From assembly GCF_030064125.1 (NCBI RefSeq), contig NZ_CP125957.1:3038001-3102000 (forward strand): a stretch of DNA of 64,000 bases, read 5' to 3'. The notes under the pieces were generated by a model. That model did no database searches. It was not told the DNA's origin and worked only from the letters and a program-made list of their open reading frames with translations. The position numbers were made by a program, and so were the translations under genes. Origin of the DNA: Pseudomonas sp. G2-4. GTDB taxonomy: Bacteria > Pseudomonadota > Gammaproteobacteria > Pseudomonadales > Pseudomonadaceae. Below, one piece after another: positions 34,232 through 42,337 of this stretch (position 1 is the first letter of the stretch; each line of letters begins with the position of its first letter).

Positions 34232-35050
34232 TCAGTAATAAACCTGCGGCACGGTCAGGTTGGCCGGCGGGATGTCGGTGCCGACCCATTTGACGAACAG
34301 TTCCTTGTACCGGCCGGTACGCACCTGTTGGTTGACGAAGAGGTTGAGGTAGTTGAGCAGGCCGTATTCGCTGCGCTTGGCCCCGAGGGATACGTAGTCA
34401 ATGACGTAAGGCGCGTCACCGGCGATCTTCAAGCCTTTGTACTTACCCGACTTGATGGTTGCGGCCGCCACGGTGTTGGTCACCACCGTTGCATCGATGT
34501 GCCCCTGGGCGACGGCCAGCAGGGTGTCGTTCTGCGATTGGTAGGCACGGAAACTGCCGCTGCCCCAACTCTTCTGGTCTTTCTCCAAGGCGATGGCTTC
34601 GTAGGTGCTACTGGTGTTGCCCAGGGCTTTGCCCTTGAGGTCGGCGTAGCTGTTGATACCTGTGTTGTCGCGGGTCAGCACGACCATCTGGAAGGCGAAG
34701 TAGGGCACGGTCAGGCCGACCGTCTTGGCCCGCTCCAGGGTGTCGGAAGTGGAGGCGACGATGACATCGGCGCGGCCGGACAATAGCGCGGGGATCCGGT
34801 CGGAGAAAGGCGTTTCTACCACTTCGGCGTCCACGCCGAGCACCTTCGCCAGATCGTGGCAATAATCCACATCAAAACCTGCCGGTTTGTTGCTTTCGTC
34901 GCGAAAGCCCATGGGCGGGAAGTCCAGGGTCACGGCGCAGCGCAGTTTGCCGGAGCCGATGATGTCGTCGAGCTTGTCGGCGTGGGCGGTTGCGATGAAT
35001 AAGGGGGTAAGGACAATGCTGAGGGCTACGGCCAGTGCAGGGTTCTTCAT
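34232..35050 (-). CDS. Amino acid ABC transporter substrate-binding protein
   Basis: 272 aa. Signal peptide (about 1-24, ending FIATAHADK) and solute-binding-protein-3 fold: GKLRCAVTLDFPPMGFRDESNKPAGFDVDYCHDLAKVLG, FSDRIPALLSGRADVIVASTS and VGTDIPPANLT. First gene of the ABC-AcnX operon. A palindrome TCGTATACGA lies about 50 bp upstream of its start, likely an operator. Ligand inferred to be hydroxyproline or a related imino acid. Confidence 0.9.
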   Translation of the reverse strand: MKNPALAVALSIVLTPLFIATAHADKLDDIIGSGKLRCAVTLDFPPMGFRDESNKPAGFDVDYCHDLAKVLGVDAEVVETPFSDRIPALLSGRADVIVASTSDTLERAKTVGLTVPYFAFQMVVLTRDNTGINSYADLKGKALGNTSSTYEAIALEKDQKSWGSGSFRAYQSQNDTLLAVAQGHIDATVVTNTVAAATIKSGKYKGLKIAGDAPYVIDYVSLGAKRSEYGLLNYLNLFVNQQVRTGRYKELFVKWVGTDIPPANLTVPQVYY

Positions 35051-35081
35051 AAATGCCTCGCTGTCGAATAAATGCGGTGAG

Positions 35082-35109
35082 ATATCGTATTGAGGATTTC
35101 GTATACGAT
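35082..35109. promoter_or_regulatory. Candidate GntR operator upstream of the transporter operon
   Basis: Perfect 10-bp palindrome TCGTATACGA at 35099-35108, with a further half-site ATATCGTAT at 35082-35090. Nine of ten bases recur (TGGTATACGA, 40818-40827) before the cluster's GntR gene. FCD-type GntR proteins bind short palindromes with a GTATAC or GTNNAC core. Confidence 0.6.
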
Positions 35110-35271
35110 ATTAGATAAGCAATCGGCGTGCCTGTTTGGTGGTCATTCGGCAGAGGGCTGATATAGAGGCTTCGATTCGAGACCGTGACAGGCTAGTCAG
35201 CGGGGATCCTGGCTCAGGGTGTTACAGATGGGAGCAGCCGCAGGCGCCAACGCCCCAATAGGGAACAAGCG

Positions 35272-36021
35272 TCAGCGCTGATTCTCGCGATATTGACTAG
35301 GGGACAGACTGGTCAAGGCGCGAAACTGACGGCTAAAGGCGCTGTGATCGGTGTAACCGCAACGCAAAGCGATTTCTGTGATGGGCAACTCCGAGTCCAG
35401 TAACAATCGCGAGGCTTCTTCCAGCCGCGCCTTGTGAATCATCTGCCGGGGCGTGAGCTGGAAGATGCGTTTGCAGTGCCGCTCCAACTGGGCCACCGAT
35501 AACCCGGCGATGGCGGTCAGTTCGGCAAGGCTGATGGGGCGGGCGAAGTGATTTTTGATATGGGCATCCACCGCTGCCAGTTTTTGAAAGGCGGGGTGAT
35601 TGGATTGGGGCAGCTGCAAGTCACGGGAAATACCGGCCAGGCCGACGATCTGCCCGCTCGGTTCGTACAGCGCAAGTTTGTGGGTCAGGCACCACACCGG
35701 CTGGTTGCCGTAATACAGGTGCAGCTCGAGTTGGTCGGCCAGTTCCCGGCCGCTGGCCAGTACCCGTCGATCCTGTTCGGTGTACAGCGGGCCAAAGCGC
35801 TCGGGGAACACCTGCTCAGCCGTGAGGCCCAGCAGCTCACCGCTGTGCTTGAAGCCACAGCGCCGGGCCAGGGTCTGGTTGACGAAGGCGTAGCGGGCTT
35901 GATTGTCCTTGATGAAAAACACCACGTCCGAGAGGGTGTCGAGCAGCGGTGCGATGGGTTGCAGGCTGCGCAGCAGGGTGTCCAGGTCGCAGGGGGCGAA
36001 GGAGGTGAGCGTGGGGTACAT
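35272..36021 (-). CDS. PAS-AraC transcriptional regulator (LhpR-like)
   Basis: 249 aa. A PAS domain (about 20-135; LSDVVFFIKDNQARYAFVNQTLARRCGF) precedes a C-terminal AraC double helix-turn-helix (SLAELTAIAGLSVAQLERHCKRIFQLTPRQMIHKARLEEASRLLLD, ITEIALRCGYTDHSAFSRQFRALTSLSPSQYR). It lies just upstream of the transporter operon and in the same orientation. The hydroxyproline regulator LhpR of P. aeruginosa is also of the AraC family, so a similar role is likely. The PAS domain suggests it binds a small metabolite. Confidence 0.82.
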   Translation of the reverse strand: MYPTLTSFAPCDLDTLLRSLQPIAPLLDTLSDVVFFIKDNQARYAFVNQTLARRCGFKHSGELLGLTAEQVFPERFGPLYTEQDRRVLASGRELADQLELHLYYGNQPVWCLTHKLALYEPSGQIVGLAGISRDLQLPQSNHPAFQKLAAVDAHIKNHFARPISLAELTAIAGLSVAQLERHCKRIFQLTPRQMIHKARLEEASRLLLDSELPITEIALRCGYTDHSAFSRQFRALTSLSPSQYRENQR

Positions 36022-36042
36022 GGTCCTGCATCGCCTTTTTAT

Positions 36043-36261
36043 GGGTGCGAGGGTGTTCGCGATAGTGGAGTGTCAATCGAAGATGAGGTGTCTGTCACGC
36101 CGTCATCGCGAGCAAGCTCGCTCCCACAGGTATTCGCGACGGATGCCAGTTGAGTAGACACCGCAGAACACAATGTGGGAGCGAGCCTGCTCGCGATGGC
36201 GTCGGCACATTCAAAATCGGTGCAAGCTGAGCCCCGCTTTCGCGAGCAGGCTCGCTCCCAC
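36043..36261. repeat. Two class A REP pairs, first one decayed
   Basis: A decayed left arm (about 36043-36065, GGGTGCGAGGGTGTTCGCGA) with a good right arm (36103-36128), then a complete pair at 36174-36261 (TGTGGGAGCGAGCCTGCTCG to CGAGCAGGCTCGCTCCCA). They occupy the gap between the dehydrogenase alpha gene end and the AraC gene. Confidence 0.88.
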
Positions 36262-36280
36262 GGTAGAGTCTCGGTGCGGT

Positions 36281-37537
36281 TCAAATGGGCGGGGTTTCTT
36301 CCAGGTTCAGCAAGGTCTCAATCCGTGCCGGGCTGAAGGGTGGGCGTGGTGTGGGTGACGACCAGCCGAACAGATGGTCCAGCGCGGCGCCGCACACTCG
36401 GCCTTGGCAAGCGCCCATGCCGCAGCGGCTTGCCAGCTTCGCTTCGCGCCAGTTTTCATGGCCGGCCAGTTCGCCATACGGTACATCTTCGCAACGGCAG
36501 ACCAGTGTGTCGGCGCGGGCCAGGGCCTTGAGTCGTGCGTCGAGGGCGAAAGCCGTATTCAGCGCCTGGGCGAAATCCTGCCAGCGTGCGCGGCGAGGCC
36601 ATAGGCGTTGAGCGGCTGCGGTATTGCCGACCGCGGCGTGGCCGGCGATGGCGCCTTCCACCAGGGCCAGTTCGCTGCCGCCGAAACCGGTGCATTCACC
36701 GGCGGCGTAATGTTCTCGGCGGCTGGTCGCTTGCCAGACGTCAACCGCCAGCGCCCGATTTTCAAGGGCACAGCCCAGGGCCTGACCGAGCAGGGTATTG
36801 GGAATCAGCCCGAAGCCACAGGCCAGGCGGTCGCAGGCCAGTTCAATCGTCTTGCCTTGCTGCAGCAAGCGCACGCCCTCGAGGCGCTCGCGGCCCAGCG
36901 CCTCCAGCACGTGGGTGTCGGTGCGGTAATGGTGGTCGAACAAACTGAATGATTGGAAAAACTTGCCCGGCCAGCGAGGCAATTGCGCGGCGAAACCGAC
37001 CACGTTGACCCGACTGGCTTGCTCGGCGATCCGCAATACCTGCGCGCCTTGATGCTTCGCCGTGGCGGCACTGGCCAGCAGCAAGGGGCCGCTGCCAGCG
37101 ATCACCAGGCGCTCGCCGCGCACCGGCAAGCCTCCCTTGATCAGCGCCTGCAAGCCGCCTGCCCCGGTTACACCGGGCAGCGTCCAACCGGGGAAGGGCA
37201 GCAACAATTCACGGGCGCCGGTGCAGAGGATCAAACGGTCATAGGTGATCTGCCAACTGCGCTCGGCATCTTCCACTAGCAGGGTGGTGTCTGTGGCGCA
37301 GGCAATCACTCGGGTGCCAGCGTGGCAGCGTACGTTGGCGCAGGCATGCAGTCGATCCCGCAGGCGTCGAGCTTCGTCGGGCAGGTTGGCCTGGGGACCG
37401 TCGCGCCAGATCTGCCCGCCCGGCAGCGGGTTGTCGTCCAGAAGCACGATACGTGCGCCGCTGCTTGCCGCCGCCAGGGCGGCGGCCATGCCAGCGGGGC
37501 CGGCTCCGATGATCAGCAGGTCGGTGGTTTCGTTCAT
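36281..37537 (-). CDS. D-hydroxyproline dehydrogenase FAD subunit with BFD-type 2Fe-2S domain
   Basis: 418 aa from the ATG at 37537. N-terminal FAD motif IIGAGPAGMAAALAAASSGA and the NAD-like second fold LVIAGSGPLLLASAA. A C-terminal BFD-like domain has CRCEDVPYGE and CGMGACQGRVC, four Cys for an iron-sulfur cluster. Such proteins (HcnB/OoxA-like) are subunits of membrane-linked imino and amino acid dehydrogenases. The start overlaps the small ferredoxin-like gene by 4 bp. With that protein and the DAO-type subunit it should oxidise cis-4-hydroxy-D-proline. Confidence 0.85.
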   Translation of the reverse strand: MNETTDLLIIGAGPAGMAAALAAASSGARIVLLDDNPLPGGQIWRDGPQANLPDEARRLRDRLHACANVRCHAGTRVIACATDTTLLVEDAERSWQITYDRLILCTGARELLLPFPGWTLPGVTGAGGLQALIKGGLPVRGERLVIAGSGPLLLASAATAKHQGAQVLRIAEQASRVNVVGFAAQLPRWPGKFFQSFSLFDHHYRTDTHVLEALGRERLEGVRLLQQGKTIELACDRLACGFGLIPNTLLGQALGCALENRALAVDVWQATSRREHYAAGECTGFGGSELALVEGAIAGHAAVGNTAAAQRLWPRRARWQDFAQALNTAFALDARLKALARADTLVCRCEDVPYGELAGHENWREAKLASRCGMGACQGRVCGAALDHLFGWSSPTPRPPFSPARIETLLNLEETPPI

Positions 37538-37770
37538 GGTCGGGTTTGCACCTGCATGCCATCGCTGCACAACGTCTGGCAAGCCAGGCGTCGTCGGCCA
37601 TTGATCATCACTCGGCATTCCTGGCAGATGCCCATGCCGCACAGGGGCGCGCGGCGCTGGCCGCTGACGGACGTGCGGCTGCAACCGTCCGCACCCAAGG
37701 CCAATGCCGCCGCGACGCTGGTGCCGTTGGCGACCGACAGGGGATGGCCGTCGAGGAATAATTCAGGCAT
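37534..37770 (-). CDS. Small 2Fe-2S subunit of D-hydroxyproline dehydrogenase
   Basis: 78 aa, HcnA/Fer2_4-type ferredoxin-like protein. Four Cys for the cluster: LCGMGICQECRV supplies three and the following RRLACQTLC supplies the fourth. It bridges the two FAD subunits. ATG at 37770; the stop overlaps the next gene by 4 bp, indicating coupled translation and fixed stoichiometry. Confidence 0.88.
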   Translation of the reverse strand: MPELFLDGHPLSVANGTSVAAALALGADGCSRTSVSGQRRAPLCGMGICQECRVMINGRRRLACQTLCSDGMQVQTRP

Positions 37771-37819
37771 GGAGCCAATACCCGTTGGTTAGGCGAATGT
37801 CAGGGAGAAACACCGATCC

Positions 37820-37944
37820 TGTGGCGAGGGAGCTTGCTCCCGCTGGGGCGCGCAGCGGCCCCAACAACGATCTGACAACTCGGTGTGTGAGGCCAATCCA
37901 GGGGACTGCTGCGCAGTCCAGCGGGAGCAAGCTCCCTCGCCACA
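37820..37944. repeat. Class B REP inverted pair
   Basis: TGTGGCGAGGGAGCTTGCTC to GAGCAAGCTCCCTCGCCACA inside the hydroxyproline dehydrogenase operon, between the DAO-type subunit and the 2Fe-2S subunit. An intra-operon REP can set different mRNA levels of the flanking genes. Confidence 0.93.
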
Positions 37945-37961
37945 AGGGGTTGTGTCGGGCT

Positions 37962-39077
37962 TCAGGCATGGGCCGGTTCTCCGAGGAATCGCTGTGGCAG
38001 GTAAGCTTGAGGGGCAAGCGGTGAGGTTTCGTTGAACAGTTGCGCGACCAGCAAGTCAGCCGTTGCGGGTGCCGTTGTGACACCCAGGCCTTCGTGACCG
38101 ACTGCCAGCCACAAGCCCTGGCGTTGCGGATGCTGCCCCACCAGTGGCAGACCGTCGGGGCTGGCGGCGCGAAAGCCGGTCCAGGCGCGGATGCCGTTGA
38201 GTTGCGCCAACCCGGGCATGTAGTCCACGGCGCGCTTGAGCATCTTCGCCAGCATCCAGCCTTCCACCTGCGGATCAAGGGTGCCGAACTGCCGGGAGGC
38301 ACCGATGAACAATTGCCCGGTTGGACGAGGCTGGATATTGCACGCCACCGACGGGCCGCTGGCGTTATGGGCGCTGGTGACATAACCCAGCTCTACCAAG
38401 GTATGGGTGACCGTGGGGGGGTAGCGATCAGTGATTAACAGGTGGCCTTTTTTCGGTTCGATGGGCAGCTCCGGGCACAGCTCGGTGGCCTGGATGCCAT
38501 TGGCGAGCACCACCGCCTCGGCGCTTAACCAGCGCCCGTTGTCGAGGCGCACGCGCTGGCCGTCTACTTCACTGACCCGGGCGCGCTGCTGACGAATATT
38601 GGCCGTCTCCAGCATCCAGCGAGCGGCAGCCGGGGCATACAGGATGCCGTCGCCCTTGATCAGCAGCCCGCCCTCCAGGCCTTCGCGCAGCTCGGGTTCA
38701 CGCTGGCGCAGGGTGGCGTGGCCGATCAGTTCACAGGCTTCGCCATGGGCCAGCAGGTTCAGGTACTTGCTGTGGGCCACCGCCATCTCCTCGGCATTGG
38801 CCGCTAGCCAGAGGGTGCCATTGTTGCGCCAGGCGCAACCTTTGGGCAGGGCCGGGGCCAGCTCGCGCCAGCGTTGCAAGGAGTATTGACTGAGGGCCAG
38901 TTCCGCCGGATTGTCATCCAGCACCAGCAGATGGCCCATGCCAGCCGCCGTAGCACCATGCCAGCCGGCATCCAGCACCAACACCTTCAAGCCCCGTTGG
39001 GCCAACGCCTGGGCACAGGCGGCACCGATGATGCCCGCGCCGATGACGATCACGTCGGCGACAGGGCCCTGGTTCAC
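37962..39077 (-). CDS. lhpB: D-hydroxyproline dehydrogenase DAO-type FAD subunit
   Basis: 371 aa, D-amino-acid-oxidase family. FAD motif [30 protein letters not shown] at the N-terminus; [25 protein letters not shown] and the C-terminal [17 protein letters not shown] with [18 protein letters not shown] complete the fold. It is the catalytic subunit expected to oxidise cis-4-hydroxy-D-proline to pyrroline-4-hydroxy-2-carboxylate. It begins with GTG at 39077, overlapping the epimerase stop (GTGA). Confidence 0.87.
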   Translation of the reverse strand: MNQGPVADVIVIGAGIIGAACAQALAQRGLKVLVLDAGWHGATAAGMGHLLVLDDNPAELALSQYSLQRWRELAPALPKGCAWRNNGTLWLAANAEEMAVAHSKYLNLLAHGEACELIGHATLRQREPELREGLEGGLLIKGDGILYAPAAARWMLETANIRQQRARVSEVDGQRVRLDNGRWLSAEAVVLANGIQATELCPELPIEPKKGHLLITDRYPPTVTHTLVELGYVTSAHNASGPSVACNIQPRPTGQLFIGASRQFGTLDPQVEGWMLAKMLKRAVDYMPGLAQLNGIRAWTGFRAASPDGLPLVGQHPQRQGLWLAVGHEGLGVTTAPATADLLVAQLFNETSPLAPQAYLPQRFLGEPAHA

Positions 39078-40006
39078 GAACGAATGCCCCAGGCGAACGG
39101 ATCATCCGCATCGATGATCAGCGTGGTTTCGGCGCTGATGTAGGCGCGGCCACGGATGGTCGGCACGATGCGCTCGCCTGAGCGTTCATAGGATCCTTCG
39201 AACTCGCTGCCAATGACACTGGCCTGGCGCCAGATCTGCCCGGGTTGTAGTTTGCCGTCAGCGGCCAGGCAGGCCAGTTTGGCGCTGGTGCCGGTGCCGC
39301 AAGGGGAGCGGTCATAGGCTTTGCCGGGGCAGAGCACGAAGTTACGGCTGTCGGCGTGAGGGTCATCGGCGAACAGTTCGATGTGGTCGATCAGGCCGCC
39401 GTCGTCGCCACGAAACCCTTGCTGTTCCAGGGCCTGCTGCACGGCGTAGGTGTAGGCGGTCAGCGCGTCGAGGTTATCGCCCGCCACGCGCTGGCCATGC
39501 TCGGCGATCAAGAAAAACCAATTGCCACCCCAGGCCACGTCGCCCACCACCGGGCCGAGGCCGGGCACCTCCAGGCGCAGCGCCTGGCGATAACGGTAAG
39601 CCGGTACGTTGCGCACGCTGACCGAATGATCGTCATGCAAGGTCGCCTGTACCGTGCCCACCGGGGTTTCGATGCTGTGCACGCCGGGGCCGATCCTGCC
39701 CAGGTGGGCCAGTGACGCCACCAGGCCGATGGTGCCGTGGCCGCACATGCCCAAGTAGCCGCTGTTGTTGAAGAAGATCACCCCGGCACAGGCACTCGGG
39801 TCGACCGGTTCACAGAGCAGTGCCCCCACCAGTACATCGCTGCCTCGAGGTTCCAGCACACAGGCGGTGCGCCAGGCATCATGCTGTTCGGCCAGACGCT
39901 GCCTACGCTCGGCCATGCTGCCCTGGCCCAAGTCAGGAAAACCATCGGTCACCAGACGGGTCGGTTCGCCGCCGGTATGGGAATCGATCACGGTGATGCG
40001 TTTCAT
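39074..40006 (-). CDS. lhpA: 4-hydroxyproline 2-epimerase
   Basis: 310 aa. Both catalytic Cys are present at C88 (GMCGHGTIG) and C236 ([12 protein letters not shown]), exactly where characterised 4-hydroxyproline epimerases have them. [13 protein letters not shown] at the N-terminus is also typical. Converts trans-4-hydroxy-L-proline to cis-4-hydroxy-D-proline, the first step of the pathway. First gene of the leftward lhp operon; the dehydrogenase genes follow with overlapping ends. Confidence 0.93.
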   Translation of the reverse strand: MKRITVIDSHTGGEPTRLVTDGFPDLGQGSMAERRQRLAEQHDAWRTACVLEPRGSDVLVGALLCEPVDPSACAGVIFFNNSGYLGMCGHGTIGLVASLAHLGRIGPGVHSIETPVGTVQATLHDDHSVSVRNVPAYRYRQALRLEVPGLGPVVGDVAWGGNWFFLIAEHGQRVAGDNLDALTAYTYAVQQALEQQGFRGDDGGLIDHIELFADDPHADSRNFVLCPGKAYDRSPCGTGTSAKLACLAADGKLQPGQIWRQASVIGSEFEGSYERSGERIVPTIRGRAYISAETTLIIDADDPFAWGIRS

Positions 40007-40114
40007 GGAGGGCCACGTCCGTTCAGGTGAGTGACGGTAAGCGTGGCTCGCGCAGGGGGTTGGCGGCTTGATGGATTTATCTGTTGCTCATGACGAAATC
40101 GGCACAGCCTCGTT

Positions 40115-40786
40115 TCAATGGCTGGAAGGCAGGAACTCGAACAGCGTCTTGCAGACCCCGGCGATGTGTTCGTCCAGCAGACCCACCGCACGTTCAACAT
40201 CCCCGGCGCGGCAAGCCTTGATGATTTCCCGATGCTCGTGATCGGCACGATCCTTACCCGCCGAGAGACTCATCTGCATGCGCAAATAACGCTCCAGTTT
40301 GTCATGGACCGAGCGGATCAAGCTCACCAGGAAGGGCCGCTGTGCCGGTTCGTACAGACAGGCGTGCAGTTGCCAATTGAGTTCGGCCCAGCGACCGACG
40401 TCATCTTCACCGATGAACTCCTGGCAGATGCCTTCGGCCCGGGCGAAGGTCTCTTCGGTCATGTTCGGAATCGCCAGGCGCAGGACTTTGTCTTCCAGCA
40501 GCATGCGCACCTCGAACATCTGCGCCAGCTCCACTTCGGAAATACGCGTGACCATCGCCCCGCGATTGCGCTGGAACATCACCAATCCTTCGGCTTCCAG
40601 GCGCTTGAGGGCTTCGCGCACGGGAATCTTGCTGACGTTGAACTGACGGGCAATGTCATCCTGGCGAATCGGCTCATCCTCGGCGAAGTGCCCGGCGACG
40701 ATGGCATCGCGCAGGTGGCGGGTGATGATCTCCGAAGTGGATGGGGTGTTGCCCAGGTCAGGCAGATTGAACTTGGATAAAGTCAC
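40115..40786 (-). CDS. GntR-family regulator (FCD domain)
   Basis: 223 aa from a GTG at 40786. N-terminal winged helix (EIITRHLRDAIVAGHFAEDEPIRQDDIARQFNVSKIPVREALKRLEAEGLV) and a C-terminal FCD ligand domain with conserved Asp/His (EFIGEDDVGRWAELNWQLHACLYEPA; HREIIKACRAGDVERAVGLLDEHI). No ATG fits; the frame upstream is REP-derived, so GTG is chosen. A GTATAC palindrome lies just before it and another before the transporter operon, suggesting it controls itself and that operon. Confidence 0.87.
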   Translation of the reverse strand: MTLSKFNLPDLGNTPSTSEIITRHLRDAIVAGHFAEDEPIRQDDIARQFNVSKIPVREALKRLEAEGLVMFQRNRGAMVTRISEVELAQMFEVRMLLEDKVLRLAIPNMTEETFARAEGICQEFIGEDDVGRWAELNWQLHACLYEPAQRPFLVSLIRSVHDKLERYLRMQMSLSAGKDRADHEHREIIKACRAGDVERAVGLLDEHIAGVCKTLFEFLPSSH

Positions 40787-40815
40787 GGCGGCAGGTCGTT
40801 CGGCTGAGGTGGGGA

Positions 40816-40829
40816 TATGGTATACGACT
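40816..40829. promoter_or_regulatory. Candidate GntR autoregulatory operator
   Basis: TGGTATACGA at 40818-40827, identical in 9 of 10 bases to the perfect palindrome TCGTATACGA at 35099-35108. It lies about 35 bp upstream of the GntR start. Confidence 0.55.
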
Positions 40830-40876
40830 TTGCCGGGATGGTCGTTGGGGCTATGAGTCGTCAGGTCGAACCCACT

Positions 40877-41029
40877 TGTGGCGAGGGAGCTTGCTCCCGC
40901 TGGGGCGCGAAGCGGCCCCGACAACCAGCTGACAACTCGGTGTGTCAGCCTAATCCGGGGGGCTGCTGCGCAGCCCAGCGGGAGCAAGCTCCCTCGCCAC
41001 AGGTTCGGTGTTGGCCACAGGTTCGGTGT
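40877..41029. repeat. Class B REP pair plus 18-bp tandem repeat
   Basis: REP pair at 40877-41001 (TGTGGCGAGGGAGCTTGCTC to GAGCAAGCTCCCTCGCCACA). GCCACAGGTTCGGTGTT then occurs twice in tandem with an 18-bp period from 40996 to about 41030, ending exactly at the MFS stop codon. Confidence 0.9.
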
Positions 41030-42196
41030 TCAGCCGTGGGACAGATAAGTCATGTAGGCCGGCGTCCGAACGATGATTAACCCAGTGATGCAAGCCCCGA
41101 CAGCCAGCGCCACGCCAAACAATATCAACGCCACATCCGCGCCGAAATAATCCGCCAGTAACCCAGTCACCACCACCGGGATGCTGAACCCGACATAGGC
41201 GAACAGGAAGAATCCCGCGCTGACCCGGGCCTTTTCCATGCCGGCCATGGCCGTGACGGCTGACAATCCGCCCAGGTACAAAAAGCCATAGCACGCGCTG
41301 CTGGCGCCCAACGCGCCAAGCAATACGGCGGCCAGGGAGCCGACGCTTGCCCCCCAGGCCAGCAACCCATAGCTCAAAGGCAGGATCAACAGCCCCAAGC
41401 CAGTGGCCCGGGCCGGTTGCAGGCGACGAGCCCAGGGTTGAAAGATCAGCCCGCAGCTGATCACGGTGAAGGTCGACAGGCCGGACCACTGCTGCAAATC
41501 ATGGGTCGCCAGCACCGAAGGCAGTATGGCGATGACCAGGCCCGAGGTCGCCCAGGCCAACAGCATGGAAAAACTGTAGGGCAGGCTGCCGGCGGGAAAC
41601 AAGGGCAAGCGCAACAGCGGCGCGGTTTTGAGTTTCGCCGCCGGGTCCGGTAGCCGCCAGACCACGACGATGGCCGTGGCGGCCAACATCAGCTGCAACC
41701 AGAAGCTGCCAGGTGTGACGCTGTGATGGGCAGCCAGAAATAGACTGGTCAATGCCGCGCCCAGGCCAAAACCCAGGGAGGTGCTGGCAGTGACGCGGTT
41801 GGCCGGTGAGCGGGCGTCGCCAGTTGCCATGAGTTCAGTCATATAGGCTGTCGCCGTAGCCGAGGCCAATCCCGTACCGACCCCCATCATCAACCGCGCC
41901 ACACCCAGCGCCACCAGATTCGGCCAGAGCAACGTCACCACGGTTGCCAGCATCGACAGGCCCAGGGCGATCAGGATCAATGGCTTGCGTCCCACCCGGT
42001 CGGCCAGCCCGCCGAAGGCCAGCAGCACCGGCAACACGCCCAGCACATAACCGGAAAACGCCACCGCCGTGGCCCCGGCGCCGTAGCCGGACAACTGCGC
42101 ATAAGTGGTGTACAGCGGCGCCTGCAGGTTGACCGCCAGGGTGATCAGGCAAAGGCCGAAAGCCAGTCCCCAGGAATGTCGATGCTGTGGGTTCAA
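41030..42196 (-). CDS. MFS transporter (TTG start)
   Basis: 388 aa with 12 predicted membrane helices. It has the major facilitator landmark between helices 2 and 3 (GGLADRVGRKPLILIAL) and LMMGVGTGLASATATAYMTELM. The best start is TTG at 42196, which has AAAGGAAC 6 bases upstream and gives the usual MFS N-terminus. An upstream start would add an implausible leader. Divergent from a MocR-type regulator, which probably controls it. Substrate unknown; drug or metabolite efflux is plausible. Confidence 0.85.
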   Translation of the reverse strand: MNPQHRHSWGLAFGLCLITLAVNLQAPLYTTYAQLSGYGAGATAVAFSGYVLGVLPVLLAFGGLADRVGRKPLILIALGLSMLATVVTLLWPNLVALGVARLMMGVGTGLASATATAYMTELMATGDARSPANRVTASTSLGFGLGAALTSLFLAAHHSVTPGSFWLQLMLAATAIVVVWRLPDPAAKLKTAPLLRLPLFPAGSLPYSFSMLLAWATSGLVIAILPSVLATHDLQQWSGLSTFTVISCGLIFQPWARRLQPARATGLGLLILPLSYGLLAWGASVGSLAAVLLGALGASSACYGFLYLGGLSAVTAMAGMEKARVSAGFFLFAYVGFSIPVVVTGLLADYFGADVALILFGVALAVGACITGLIIVRTPAYMTYLSHG

Positions 42197-42294
42197 AGGT
42201 GTTCCTTTCTGGGGGGCTTGAGTGAAGTCCAGGAGGACTATCACGTGCAGGCCCAGCGCAAACAAGGAACAGCCCGAGGCCATTTGTGCTTAAC

Positions 42295-42317
42295 TGTTCG
42301 CTCGAAATTCGAGAACA
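42295..42317. promoter_or_regulatory. Palindrome between MFS and MocR genes
   Basis: CTCGAAATTCGAG (42301-42313) has 6-bp inverted arms about a central A. It is flanked by TGTTC at 42295-42299 and GAACA at 42313-42317. Lying in the divergent promoter region, it is a candidate operator for the MocR-like regulator. Confidence 0.5.
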
Positions 42318-42337
42318 CTTAGCCGAGAGCGCGTGCC

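Noticed and set aside
37322..37792. Plus-strand ORF opposite the hydroxyproline dehydrogenase genes
   Set aside because: Antisense to two overlapping genes with clear FAD and 2Fe-2S motifs.
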